DNA of 64,000 bases from Desmodus rotundus (lineage: Eukaryota; Chordata; Mammalia; Chiroptera; Phyllostomidae), in contig NC_071391.1 of assembly GCF_022682495.2 (NCBI RefSeq), positions 113,381,195-113,445,194 on the forward strand, in the 5' to 3' direction. Each line of letters opens with the position of its first letter. Positions within the stretch are counted from its first letter, which is position 1. The notes beneath the pieces are model-generated. The model made no database searches. It was not told where the DNA came from and was given only the letters and a program-made list of their open reading frames with translations. Position numbers and translations under genes: made by a program. Below, one piece after another: positions 43,451 through 56,363 of the stretch.

Positions 43451-45743
43451 TAAAAGACAAAAATACTCATGAAATATGCTGCCTATTTTATAGCATTTTG
43501 ATGTTTTTGATAAACATGGGTATTTCTTTCAATATTCTGTACTATCTCATTCCTTCATCCCACTCCCAAGGATTTAGCTTTTCTATACCTCTGTTTCACA
43601 AGAAAACAAAAGAAATAATTTGACCTGGGGCAAAAGTGGTGAAGAAATTAGTATGAAAGCAGATACCAGGTTCAAAATCAATAGAGCAAAGTATTCCACA
43701 GTTCTTTCATCCTTTTTTATAACTACCTTCCCACATTATTTTTGCCCAATAATACTTGTTCTGTTAAAGGAGTCTGTTGGCTCCAGTCAAACCAAATCAT
43801 TCGCATGCGACACATAAAGTCTATACTTCCCTATCCCCGCGAATTTGCTCAACATAACTCACCACATTAACGCCGTGCCTTTCCCAGTCATTTGTGTTTC
43901 TGATCTAATTTTCCAAATGTGATTTCTTTCCAAATTTCTAGGTCTTTGCATTTATCTTAAGTGAATGCTCACATGCTGCCTTATAGTAGAGCTGTGGATT
44001 TATCTGTCTTCTCTCCACACGCCTGTACGTCCTCGGAGAGCAGGCTCTGCACTTAACATGTATCTACAGCCTCTAAGAAGTTTACCTGCCTCCAGCAAGA
44101 GTAATTAACACTTTGAACTGCATAAGATTGAAATGATTTAGAGTAACATGCTATAATGAACCTTTTTAGAAAGGCTATTAAAGAGTTTATAACTCAGCCA
44201 AGAAAACTCTTAAGCTTAAATTATCAATGTGAGATTGATTTCCTTAGATACAGATCAAAATTTCTGACAGAGTTGAAAGATATTGTGTTCTCTAGATACA
44301 ATCAGAGCCAGGAGATTTTGCCACTAAGCTCTGGCATTCCGAAATTTAAGTGGCAAGAACAACATTTTTGATTAAATTTAGTTGGGGTAACCTAGGTTCA
44401 AAGGGTGTGATCTGAGATATGCCACCTGTGTATTGCATTAGAACATGTCTTTCTAAGCGTATTTTCTTCTGCTCTCCGTGACCATGTGGCTGCTGCAATG
44501 GCTCCCTATTTCAGGATATCCTCGATTGAAAAAACTGTAAATCTTTAGATTGAAAGGGGTTTTTTTTTGTCCCCCCCCCAAAAAGGATGTTTTTACTTTG
44601 TCTTAACAGTTGGAACAACAAGGATAAGGAATATAACACTTTCTTTGGGTGAACACCATAGAAGGCATTTCCCAAACACTGACAAAGAAATGCAGTATAA
44701 TCTTATCTTCTAGTAAGAAGTTTCAGGAAAATTTACAGAACTTACTCAAACTTTTTTTATTCCTGGTACCTGAGGATATCTCTTTGACATAATCACATCT
44801 TTTCATTGACTTTCAAACTTTATTATTGTTGACCATACTGTAATTAGTTTATGAACTCTAAAAATTATCATCTTGAATATTACTTCCATGGAAGTCCATG
44901 AAAACAGAACCTACATTAAATTTTCAGACTTTTTCTTCCATCTCCCCCTCAATAATCACCATTTCTCCAGGCCCCTTGCACACAGGGAATTTGGCTATGT
45001 GTATACACTTAAAGAGCACAAATGCGACCACCCTAAATTTTTCTACCTACAAGCATGAATGACAAATACAACTTTAAAAACCTCCTTACTAATATATAGC
45101 AACTTTATAACTTCTATAGTCAGTGCTAAGGTAAAAGGAATATTACTAGCATTTAAAACATTTCTGGTAACTAAGTCCTTGAGAACACTGTATTTATCCT
45201 TTATGTAATAGCCGAATATTATAAATTTTAAGTCCCATACCTCTGAGAATCTACAATTACAGAGATAGATTATTTCATAGCTGTTTATCATAGCCCCTTA
45301 ATATATCTTGCTTGGTCATTTCTCTGTTACCTTATTAAAAATCCATACTCACAAATTGTTGTGTGGCATGTGTATTAGCATACACTCTCTGGTAAGCAGT
45401 TTGGTCACGGTTATGATGATGATTATTAAAGTATAATAGAAGTACAGGACCTTATAAGGACCTATACAGACTTTGGAGAAATGTGGTTGAAGGTACCACA
45501 GGGTGTGCAATATTAAACCACAAATATGATTCTGTGTCTTTCTCAAATATTGAATAATTTCAAATGAAAAAAGAAAACAGGCTGAATATATGCACAATTA
45601 GATTTTTATCAACAAATATACATTTGTTGCATAATTTTGTTTTTGCATGTTTAAAAGGTACCTAAACTAAAAACATCAAGATATTAACATGGGTTATTTC
45701 TCAGGGATGTGATCTTAATTTTGTTTTGATTTTTATGCTTTTG
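43451..45743. other. Intergenic sequence; possible L2 end at about 43,940-44,070
   Basis: About 2.3 kb, mostly AT-rich. A stretch with 'gtctctcctccacac'-like L2 3'-end character is too eroded to assert. A homopolymer block of T9, C9 and A5 lies at 44,560-44,584. No gene recognised. Confidence 0.4.
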
Positions 45744-46262
45744 TATTGGGTTGGCCAAAAAGCCCCTTTAGTTTTTTCCATAAAATAAAAGACACATTTT
45801 TCATTTTCAACAATAACTTTATTGATTTGGTTATTCTGAGTATGTAGCTTCTAGAGGGTAGAACCAGGGGTACTGCTAAACATTTTCCAACACATAAGAC
45901 AGTCCCACAGCAAAACATTATTTGGCCAAGAAACTTCACAAAAACACCTTTGATATGTTCCATCAGTCACAGCACCTTCTCCATACCCTGCACAAGTCTT
46001 TTTTTGTGTTTCAGTTGCATTTTTACCTTTCTTGAAATAATGAAGCATAATATGCCAAAAATGTTGCATATTTTCTTCCATCTTCAATATTAAATGACTC
46101 ACAAAAAATCACCAATTTTGTTAATTTTTTTCAATGCATGCTGATATGACAGCTGTCACAATACCATGTAACAAAATTGTTTTGAATGAAGTTAAAGACA
46201 ACTAAGCACTACTAGAGCCATCATATGCATAAAACTAAGTGAAATTTTTGCCCAACCCAATA
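45744..46262 (-). mobile_element. Mariner element, internally deleted, with TA target duplication
   Basis: 515 bp (45,746-46,260) between TA dinucleotides. Terminal inverted repeats read 'ttgggttggccaaaaagccc' at the left and 'ttgggttgggcaaaaa' (reverse complement) at the right. The minus strand keeps the N-terminal helix-turn-helix region of a mariner transposase in decayed form (HYFKKGKNATETQKK, CAGYGEGAV, about 45,950-46,080). A full mariner is about 1.3 kb, so most of the catalytic domain is gone. The middle (about 45,848-45,906) does not look like mariner. Confidence 0.85.
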
Positions 46263-46377
46263 TTTCCAAATTCTTTCAATAAATCAAAAGAAAGATTTAT
46301 TAAGAATAGACTTTTAATTTCACAGATCAACAAAACTATGACCCTAGAGCTGAATTTGAGTCAACATATTTAATTAT

Positions 46378-46560
46378 TTTGTGAATAAAGTTTTATTAGA
46401 ACAGACGTATGCTCATTTGTGCCCATTTGCTTATTTATTGTCTACAGCCCATTTCATAGTATGATTGCAAACCTGAGTAGTTTTTAAAGAGACAGTATAG
46501 ACAGCAAATCAAAACATTTGTTATCTGTCCCTTTATAGAAAATGTTTGTATACCCTGATT
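46378..46560 (-). mobile_element. hAT-type non-autonomous DNA transposon remnant, antisense
   Basis: Third copy of the element at 4828: 'aataaagttttattagaaca', 'cttatttattgtctacagcc' and 'tgttatctgtccctttatag' in antisense order. Confidence 0.6.
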
Positions 46561-47396
46561 TTATAGCATCAATTTTTTCTCAACTCACCATATGTAGAAT
46601 ACCACAGAGTACAGTTTATAGGCCAACACTTTTGTATAATTATAATATTACTTTTACAAGGAATAATGGCGTGTCTTGAGATTTAGTTGTTATGCAGCCA
46701 GTTTAAATTCACAGGTGGAAGAATTTGTCAACGGATGCAAAATTTTGACTTCTGCTATATTTTAGTAAGCTATTTTAACAGTAACTTATATTTAGTTAAA
46801 TATTTTTATTTCAGTTCAACCTTAAATAAGTTCTGTGTCTGTGTGTTTTGATACTTTAATTTTCTGGACTTTCTTCTGAAGCCTTTTCTGAATATAAAGC
46901 AGGTGGGATCCCAGAACTAGAGAAACCGTATGTATATTTGATATTTGAGTTACATCTTTTAAAAGTACAAAATAAGAAACATCTATAAATAACAAATAAA
47001 TAACCCAGAAATGTAATATCTGATATGCACATTATTTATGATGTAATTTGTTAGACTATTGTTCAGTTTGCACATAATGTATTGTATAGTTACAGAGTAT
47101 GTGATTAAGCAATGTAAAGGCATCCTCTTCAAACAAGTGGATTGTACAGATACGTAATGCACAAAAATGTACCACAGATAAATCACACTAACGGAGATGG
47201 AGGGATGAAAGAGAACCAGGAAAAGTTTTCAGTATTTTACTCATGGCCTACAAAATTCTTATGCATGGGTCAGAAAGTTGATTAAGACTCCTCCTGTACA
47301 ACATAAAAGAGAAAGTTTGCCCATTGAGAGCATTAATTTTTCACAAGCAAAACAAATTCGATGTTCAGAAAAAGCATAAATATTCCTATATACTAA
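46561..47396. other. AT-rich intergenic sequence
   Basis: About 840 bp. No repeat or gene recognised. If the exon model next to it were real, this would be its 3' untranslated side. Confidence 0.45.
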
Positions 47397-48125
47397 TCAG
47401 TGAGGCAGGTATTTCTTCAGGAAGCCACGTAAAGACAGCCTGCGCCTCCTCCATCTAATTTGTGCAGCAGCTAGGAAAAGAAACAAAATCACTGCAATAA
47501 AAGAAATTATAAATTAATAATGTTTATAAATTAGCACTTTAGTATAAGCTAATTATGCCCCCAAAGGATATTATTATTTATTTGTTTGTTTATTTTTAAT
47601 AAAATATTGTTCTGAATAGTAGCCCAGCTCTCTCCTACTCAGATTTGATGCAAAGGTAAATGATAGAATATGTAAAAATAAGTTAATAAATTATTTTCCC
47701 ACTGATCAAAAACTTTCATATATAATAGTATGCATATAAGACATGTATTATAATTATATGTTATATATGCATTTTAAGTATATATAGAGACATATAAAAT
47801 TTTCTCTGAACTAATTTGATAAAGTGGGTTGAAATGACCTCACTAAAATGACAATAATGTTAGCAATGGGTTTCTCCTATTTAGAACAGAATTGTGGCTA
47901 ACTTAGTTTGTTTCTCTTTCTTTTTTAGAGTTTAAAATAGTTGTTTTACTGCTATAAATACAATTCAAACTGCTATTTACCTTCATCTGTCCATTGCAGT
48001 ACTCTCTCAAATTATTGCTTTTTTTACCTTTAATTAAGCTTATATTGTATGAGCTGTTATTCTCCACATATCTATTTATTAATTCAAAGTGAGGTCGATC
48101 AGAGGTTTGATTCACACTTACCACC
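47397..48125 (-). other. Weak two-exon gene model, unrecognised
   Basis: On the minus strand a 98-nt open segment (48,125 to 48,028) is preceded by a pyrimidine-rich acceptor ('acttctatttag') and followed by a GTAAAA donor. A 95-nt segment (47,491 to 47,397) is preceded by 'tttcttttattgcag' and ends in TGA. Joining them keeps the phase (G|TG) and gives 63 residues with three N-glycosylation sequons, a short hydrophobic run and a basic C-terminus ending KKYLPH. The second segment is GC-richer than its surroundings. I recognise no protein, and open frames this short are common by chance. Confidence 0.18.
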
Positions 48126-48374
48126 CTAAATAGAAGTATATTAAAATCACATGGGTAGACTTCAAAGGTATAATTAACTTAAAATGAGAGATAACATCCA
48201 TGATAGGATTATGATTCATATAGTCCCCTTTAATTTGGGGTCAATATATGTGTCATGATTTATTTAAAACTCCAAATTATCTAGTAAAAACATATCAGGT
48301 GTTACCTGCGATAACCAGGATAAAACAAAATAGAAATGAAGAAAACCATGAAATAATATTGAACTATTAAATCA

Positions 48375-48464
48375 CAATGCTATTCTTTTTTTTATATTAA
48401 TCTTTTTTTATTGTTATTCAATTACAGTTGTATGCCTTTTCTCCCCATCAATGCTATTCTTTTT
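48375..48464 (-). mobile_element. 58-bp L1 3'-end micro-insertion with 16-bp TSD
   Basis: Positions 48,391-48,448 are the reverse complement of an L1 3' terminus, matching 'gagaaaaggcatacaactgt' of the L1 at 1-1220, plus an A-tail. The perfect TSD 'caatgctattcttttt' lies at 48,375-48,390 and 48,449-48,464. The match to the first L1's tail puts it in that subfamily. Confidence 0.9.
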
Positions 48465-51274
48465 AATGCTAGTTTTAGCATTGGTAAAGGTGTGTAGAAA
48501 TTCTTGAAGCATACTCTTAAAATTATTTTTGAATTTGAAACATCTGGATAATAGTTTGGCAATATACATCAAAAGGTTGCTTCAATCAAACAACTTACTT
48601 GGAGGCCTTTATACAAAAATAGCAACACAATATGCCAGATTTATAAACAAAGAGATTCCTAAATGCAGAAGACCTAGGAAGCCAATCAGGGAATTAAAAA
48701 GTTGACAAAACCAGAAGTTTTAACCACTTTAGGCTGGAGGTTCAAAGGAAGGAGTTCACCAGAATCCAGAGATGAAGATCCCCTGCTAGGAGCTGGAACC
48801 ATGGGGAGACTTTTTAAGTGGGTGCTGGAACCTCAGAGAAGATAAAGGTGATGCCAGAAGCATCACCCAAGGTACAGAGAGAAAGGGGGAAATGTACAGT
48901 GCTCTCTCCCTCCTGTCCTCTGAAGTCCCCTTGGTCAAACTAGAAGACAGCTTCCTAGGAGAACCTCCCGTACCCAGGCTGCAAGAGTCTGTCTCCCGAG
49001 ATACAGAGGACATGAGGGTTGGACAGGGTAGGATGGTATGACAAAAGAGAACCGGAAGATCAGATGTGTAATCTTAAGAATGGTTGCTGAGGCAAGGCAG
49101 CAGTGTTAAAGAAATTAGCCGTTTTTATGAGAAGAAATATTTTCTGGTATTTTATTGTGTAGAAACACTGCAACCCCTTCTGCAGTCCTTTTGTTTTTGA
49201 ATGCAAATTGTCTTCTGTACTTGTTTTTATCATCCTAGTCTTCACTGCAACCCTTTTCAATTGTTTATCAGCCTGTCTTTTAATTAGCCTTTTTAACGTT
49301 TCTTTAACATATTCCTGAATAGTCATAATCTCTGCAGAGTGGCCCAACACTCCCCTACCTGAATGCTAGAGTCTTCCGCTCACCTCCTCTCTGCCATGGA
49401 CTCTGCCCATCCTGAGTAACAAGGAGCCTTCTTCCCCGACGCTCACAAAGCCTTTTCCAGCGTGGGTTAGCTGGTTCCCTGGACACAACGCCCCTGTAAT
49501 TTCCCCTTGTTAGGGCATACAGTGGCCCGAGCTCCTGACTTGTAAATAGTTTTTCCTTCTTTCTTGCAATACACACTTGTAAAAACATCTTTAAAATTAT
49601 CAATAGATGATTTTGAATCCTGAGTCGGGGGTCTTATTTTCCATGGTAATGAGAATAGAAAGGCTCTGAGAAAGTGAAATAAAATAAGGTGCTCCTGTTT
49701 TGACACATCAAGTTTTGTTTTAATGATATCCTAGTAGAGATGTCTTGTTTGAAAATGGAGCTATAGAACTAGATTAGATTTTAAATCTATTACAGTGCAG
49801 ATTGATTCAAAAAATGTCATAGGGACTGTGAAATAACTCAGAATTTCTGATTGTTGTTATAAATAAATTAGATTCTCATTTGCCTCAGGACATTTAAGTG
49901 TTGTTCATTTTAAAAATGAGTTGATGGAATGCACTTGCCTCATTACCATCTTAGCTAAAAACATTAAGAAAGGAAGAAGACATATACACTTGAACTTTGT
50001 TCATTATTGTACATTATAAGATACTGCAAATTTTATCCAATGTGTTTTCTGTTAGAGACAATTGTTTTGCTAGATACAAGAACAGTATTTATTTGAGATT
50101 CTGAGATACATGAAATTGAATATCACTTGTCCTTTAAAAGAATTTTTACTGGTATAATATGAAAAAGAGGCAATGCCACAGAATTTTATTGAAACAGAAA
50201 GATATACTTTCAAAACCAATACATATGGACAAAAAGGTGGTTAATTTGATAAGCATTAAAATTGTCATTATTTTGATTTTTTTAGAGAATGTGGTTGGTT
50301 GAATATATACAATTTTGTAGTATAAAATAACAAAGTAACATACCATTTTAACAGTTATGTTGTTAGTATTCCATGTTAGTCTACAGATACTTTGGGGGAA
50401 AAAATTGAATCAGGTCTCACCTTTCTGATATAAATTTCTGCCATTACCTTGCCAGAAGAGAAATGTACGGTTTTTATTTCCCTGAATGTTTTAAAAATAT
50501 AAAAAGTCCAAAATATTTTATTTTTGTATTTTGCATTTTTACTCCGGGAAAGTATGTGTTCAGAGTCACATATATGTAAATTCTATTTTTAATTATTTAA
50601 ATTTTTCTGGAGCAATACATTTTTGACACATGTAAATAATAAATACTTTAGCGTTAATATTTAATCGCTGTTTCTGGACCATAGATCTGAATTGCTCTAC
50701 ATTTCTTTTGTATTCACTCCCAGTCATTTTTCCTAAGCATTTTATTTTTATTAAACAATGCAAGTTTTGAAACAGACTAAGCAACAAAAATATGTAATAT
50801 TATAAATTTGGCTTTCATATCCCAGTTCACTGTAAGGGAAATTGAAACCAGGACTAACTCATAATTCCCACATTACTTTGTATTTAATTTCTTATAAGAT
50901 ATCTAAAGTTGTAAAACATATAGAAATTTTACAATGGAAAATAACTTTGATTTTAACCATCTCCTATTAAAAATAATTCCTTTTCTTAAAATAACTGCTT
51001 ATTTTGGTATGGACTAAGTAAGCCCACAGCATGAATAAAGTTAAGTTGTAGAAAATAATTTGGTTTTGCTTTGATGGGAAAGCTATATTGTAAGTCAACA
51101 CATTTTATAATGTTAGTAAGAATGCATGTTTACCTATGACATTTCAAGGTAAAAATAATAGTGTCTATACATTTTAAGTAACAAATATTGCTGTACAGTT
51201 ATTTTGTGTGTTAATTCTATGAAAAAATAATTTGTAATTAAAATAAAAATTAAGGTTTAGAGAAACCTCAGAAA
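48465..51274. other. Intergenic sequence; GC-richer block at 48,720-49,640 may be an old LTR or repeat
   Basis: The segment 48,720-49,640 stands out by composition. It contains 'gagtcgggggtcttatttt' at about 49,623, which is reminiscent of an LTR 3' end, but I found no paired TG/CA ends or TSD. The minus frames across it have no motif. 49,640-51,274 is AT-rich and featureless. Confidence 0.35.
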
Positions 51275-51375
51275 GCTTCCCCATGGTCTGTAAGGCCCTG
51301 TAGGATCTGGTTCCAGCCTACCTCTAACATCTTATCTAATGAAACGCTCACACTGACTCACCCTGCCCCAGAATG
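51275..51375 (+). mobile_element. L2 LINE fragment
   Basis: 'ggtctgtaaggccctgtagg' and 'ctggttccagcctacctcta' match the conserved L2 3' region in sense. Confidence 0.6.
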
Positions 51376-52191
51376 ACGTTTTTACAAACTTTATTTCAAC
51401 AGGGCAAGTTTATTCTTATCACCAGGCCCAAGTTATTACATGTTATATAGCAGATGGATTTATACTCTGTCTCTTAATCTAGTGTCAGTGCTAAAATAAA
51501 AGGAGCTATAAAGGTTTTAAAAAACTATCTCATAATAATAATAGCTATAACACAATATTGTAATAATGACAGTGCAGTAAAAAATCTATAGGCCCATAAT
51601 TTATAAGAATAAATTTTAAGATACCAATATATTTAAGTAAACTTTGTTGAGCAGTATAGTAATAGAATAATATAACATATTCAAAGAATGAAATATTCTA
51701 GAATGTCAAGGCTGGCTTAGTAATGAGAAATATAATAATTTATTTATTTAGCACATACCAGGTATTATTTATTTAATTAATATTTTTATTAAGCACATAC
51801 CATGTATTAAACACAAATGAATGACCCTGGAATACAACCAGTACAAAATTACACGCCCTGATGGGACCCAGATTTGAATAAGGTGAGATAAAATAATATA
51901 AAGCACAACAGCCTATATATAAATATCGTATGTCAGAATATAATAACTTTTTTCAAAAGAGAGTGGAGATAGAAGGAATTGTAATGATTCACATTAATAG
52001 ATTTGATAAGAATAAAAAAATGCATACTGATAGTTAAAATCTTAGAAAACTTGATATATACTGAAAATCATTTGGAAAATGATATATCTATTTCAAACAG
52101 AACATTGGAAAAATAGGAACAGAATTATAATTGTATATCATAAAAGTATTGGCACTGCAAATTTAATAATCAATAGAATTATTTTAGATTA
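51376..52191. other. AT-rich sequence with short pieces of ancient repeat
   Basis: A piece at about 51,735-51,890 ('cacataccaggtattattta', 'gaatacaaccagtacaaaa') resembles the start of the repeat at 52,560. Otherwise nothing recognised. Confidence 0.4.
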
Positions 52192-52421
52192 TTTTTTTTC
52201 TCACCAAGGACATTTCTTTTTCATTGTTTTTAGAAGAGAGGAAGGGAGAGAGAGAAATGACAACGCGAGAGAGAAGTATTGATTGATGCCTCCTATTTGC
52301 CCCCAAACAGGAGGTCCAACCTACAACCTCCATGAGTGCCCTGACCGGGAATTGAACCGAAAGGTTGTTACCTTTCGGTTACTACACGATGCTCCAACCT
52401 ACTGAGCTACACTGGCAGGGC
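52192..52421 (-). mobile_element. VES SINE, antisense, with an internal perfect hairpin
   Basis: Antisense VES: a T-run, 'ctcaccaaggacatttcttt', GA-rich sequence, the antisense B-box 'gggaattgaacc', and the end 'ctgagctacactggcagggc'. An 11-bp perfect inverted repeat (52,355-52,365 and 52,370-52,380, loop TGTT) spans the B-box side. No TSD resolved. Confidence 0.87.
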
Positions 52422-52559
52422 AGTAGGCAGGGTTTTTAAGCTCCTTGTTTTATTTTTTTATCTTGTTGATTTATAATATCTTTTATTTGTTCTTTGTGAC
52501 AAACATGGACTGAACTCTAGCATTTTTTAAGCTGGTAAAACATTTTTCCTTCTTAATTT

Positions 52560-54960
52560 TTAATCTTATGTCTCTTCATTCAATAAATATTTGTTGAGAG
52601 AGCCTACCAGATGTCAGGCATAATTATTTTGCTTAGTATATGTCAGTGAATAAAACAGACACAAGCTATAATTATCATTAATAATTGAATCACAAAATAT
52701 TAGAAAGTGAACAGTGTTACGGAAAAATAAAGGAGCATAGAGTTAATGAATTGCTACTTTGCACAGGTTGGTCAGGGGAAGTGCATTGAAATGGTAAAAT
52801 TTTAGCAAACATTTGAAGTGGGTAAAAGAATATCCCTTGACGATATGGAATAAAATTGTACCGCATAGGGGAATCACCCAATACTAAAATATAAAGGCTA
52901 CAGGGTGCCCTGCAAAGAGGAAAGTGTGGCGGTGGCAGAGTGTGTGAGCATCTTATTAGTAGAATGTGAGCTCAAAGAAATAGTGGGGATATTTTTGCGC
53001 AATTCTCTGTGATTTTGCCTTTTACCTTGAGTAAGATGCAGGATTATCAGATGGCTTCTAAAGAAAGGTAAAAAAAAAGTATATATTAAAAAGATCATTG
53101 TTCATTTATGTATCTACAGATGAGGATAGTGTTGGAAATAGGGAAACAGGATCTTATGGCAAAAACTACCGAAGGGATGATGGTGGAAAGTGCTGAGATG
53201 TTAACTATGAGTTTCCAACCAGTAATAGCATACCTCCTCTAGAAAAACTGTGAACATAGTTCAGCAGCGTTCCCTGGAAATTATATTCGGAGTGTTGGAG
53301 AAAAGCTTTGAGGTATTTTTCTCCAAAACACCAGTTGAACAATTAGGTTATGAGTTGTCATTAACTCAGAGGGGTAGATTATGTATGGAAAGGTCTGAGA
53401 AGGAAAAAAAAGTTCAGCTTGAATAGGAATGTTGATATTTATTAGACCATCAAGAGGAGATGTTGAAGAGAGAGACGTATAAAGATCTAGATATAGAGAA
53501 ATTAAGTTTGAGCTATAAATACAAGTGCACAAGTCACTAAAATTTGGTAGTGTTTTAAAATATCACAAAGGAAGTTAGTGTAATTAAAGCAAAGTAGGAA
53601 GAATTGAATCATGCGGTACATCAATATTAAGGGCTTTGAGCTAAAAGACGAGAAAATTAGACTGAGAAGGAATAATATATAATAAGGAACACAACCAGAT
53701 GTGTATGATATATTAGAAACAAGTGTAGAATGAATGAGGCTGGATTCAATGTTTCAGGTAAGATAATACTTAAAATTAACCATGTTATATTGATGCAGCA
53801 GTTATGAAGTTATTGACAACCTCCACGTGAACAATAAAGTGGTGGAAACAAAAACCTGATTTGAATGAAGAGATTTACAACACAGAAATTAGAGACAGAT
53901 ACAATGAGATATTTCTTTTAAGGAATTTTGCTGCACAAAGGAGCAGAGAAGGGGGACATCACCTGGTAGAAAAGTGAAGAATAATGAGGTACTATTTCTT
54001 AATATAATATTGGCAAGATAGCAGAATTTTTCTACATGAAAGAAAGGTTAAAGAGCGAAAATTAACAAAGCAAGAAAGAATGAAAAGCCTCAGAACTCCT
54101 TCCTTAAGTATCTGAGGGGGATGCGACCTAGTAGAGTATATAAGAGGAGACATTGGCTTTGTATGGAGGGCAAGTAGTTCACTCTACTAACAGGTGGGAA
54201 GGCCGAAAGCGTGGGTGCAGATGGTGGACATTTACGTAGTAAAGTTGTGGGCATGTGTGGAAGTTGCTTCTGATTGCTTAATTTTTCTCAATGAAAGGAA
54301 AATCTTATCTGCTGATATTAGCATGGGAAAATATGTGTTGTAGGTTTCAGGATAAATAAAGGTTAAATAGTTATCTAGGGCAAAGTTGGAATACATGATT
54401 AGAAAAATGCAGAGTAATTGCTGTACTGCATTTAGAGACCACTTCATTCATGATCGTGGCCATGATTTAAAATGGGGCTTCTTTCTATTTAATCCTACAG
54501 CCACACTCAGCTGCATGGATGTGGATGTAGAATAGACTGAGTTATATTTAATAAGGGTCATCATTTCAGAAAGTGAGCGTAACGATGCACGAGCAAATCT
54601 GAGGGTGGCAAAACTGAAGATATTTGAAAAGAAGTGATTGTGATGATCATCACATTTAAACTGGGACAAGTAGAAAAGAGTCAGGAAGGTGAAAGTATAA
54701 AGAAATTAAACGTGTAAATGAGCAAAGAATTGTAGATTTTAGGTAGTGGAGGGATGAGAGGGATCTATGTGGATTTGTGGTCATAAGTGTGATGAGTCAA
54801 ATGAAATGTATGGAAGGCTTACAGTTACTGGAAAAGAAAAACCGCAGGGTGTGCCCGTGGAATAGGTGGTGGAGACTGGGTGATAGACAAGGCCACTGAA
54901 GGAGAATTCAAGGAAGTGTGAGGCCAGAGTATTGGGAGAATCACCCATGAGAATATTAAA
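52560..54960 (+). repeat. Ancient mammalian-wide interspersed repeat, long copy
   Basis: Begins 'attcaataaatatttgttga' and passes through blocks also known from other mammals ('gtgaataaaacagacacaag', 'ggaattttgctgcacaaagg', 'ggtgggaaggccgaaagcg'). It shares its order with the shorter copy at 26,320-27,249. Family not assigned. No coding frame has support. Confidence 0.5.
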
Positions 54961-55140
54961 GAATTAAGATGAGTCATATAAGAAAGATTAGAACTGATCT
55001 AGAATTGAAATCACTGAGAAATTAAGAATGTTTCAGTGATAATTATCAGCAAATGAGGGTTACACTATTACACTTGGGTGATAACATCTTTTAGACAACG
55101 TACATTTGTATTACGGTTATTGAATACTGGCCCATGCTTC

Positions 55141-55164
55141 ACACACACACACACACACACACAC
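55141..55164. repeat. (CA)n microsatellite
   Basis: Twelve uninterrupted AC units. Confidence 0.95.
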
Positions 55165-56132
55165 TCACGCTCAATACCCATGTTGAGAGTTTAGATAAAC
55201 TACTATGTAATACTCCTGCCTGAACATTCATTTTGTGTGGCTAAGGGCTGAACTGACTCTGGCCACTCCCTTGAGTGCATGCCCTGTAGAGAGGGGAGTC
55301 ACGAGTCAGGGTAAGATCCTGGTATGACCACCTAAGTGTCCCTAGCGATAAACAGTCTCTCATGCTTCTCACCTCCGTCTCCTTGTGCACTCCTTAGCTG
55401 AGACCCCAGCAGAAGTTACTAAAATCCCTCTTTTTCTGGTTTCAGTAGACCACTAACTAGTCTTAATTTGGGAACTTAGAAACGCTCCATGCATGAACAC
55501 TAACAAAGGCACACGCCCGAGGTCCCACTGCTTACCTTGTTTTGACTTCCCAGTGTGGCTCCTTGAGGTTTGCAGTGGAACTTCCTGTTTGCTACTCTAA
55601 TAGTGGATACCACGACAGTATGCATTGGCCAAAACCCATAGACATTTACAGTATGTACAAGGTGAATCTTAATACATAAAATGTTAATAATATCAGTTAG
55701 GAGATTGGGAGATCCCAGGAATAAATGTAGATGGCTTGAAGAGACTTACTCTTTTACAGATATGAAACAATCTCACTGAAAGCATGGAGGAAAAAGTGCC
55801 AACCTATGTAACTTTGGAAATGATTGGAATTGTTTGAAGACTTAATGCACAAAAAACTATTGATACATATAAACACGGTACTCCAGTTAATAGAGTTATT
55901 TTACCCACATGATATAAGTTAATAATTCTGGTAGTGATATATATGAACAATGGAATAAACCAATTAAGCAAATGAATGGCAGATGATGGAAGTCAGGTTT
56001 ATCATTATTGTAGGTGGCAATTTACAGATGAACAAGGAGTAAAAGCTAAATAATCCATACAAAACTGAATTAGAATTAGATATATAATTATGAATATATG
56101 TTTAGCTTAATGTAGATATAGGAGATTAAAAT
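55165..56132. other. Intergenic sequence, no gene recognised
   Basis: About 970 bp. 55,200-55,640 is GC-richer than its surroundings but matches no family I recognise. Confidence 0.4.
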
Positions 56133-56363
56133 AAAAATGTTTATAGGGCCCTGGCTGGTGTGGCTTAGTGGATTGACTGCTGGCCTATGAAACAGTGTCG
56201 CCAGTTCAATTCCCAGTCCAGGACACATGCCTGGGCTGTGGGCCAGGTCCCCAGTAGGGGGCGTGTGAGAGACAACCACACATTGATGTTTCTCTCCTTC
56301 TCTTCTCCTCTCTGAAAATAAGTAAATAAAAATCTTTTTAAAAATTTAAAAAATATTTGTAGG
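56133..56363 (+). mobile_element. VES SINE with imperfect 15-bp TSD
   Basis: The body (56,148-56,348) begins 'gccctggctggtgtggctta', has a B-box-like 'agttcaattcc', and keeps the consensus 'ggccaggtccccagtagg' middle and 'cacattgatgtttctctc' end. TSD: 'aaaaatgtttatagg' (56,133-56,147) and 'aaaaatatttgtagg' (56,349-56,363), two mismatches. Confidence 0.92.

Noticed and set aside
49350..49640. Sense-strand LTR
   Set aside because: Only a U5-like phrase is seen; no paired ends, TATA, AATAAA or TSD could be found.
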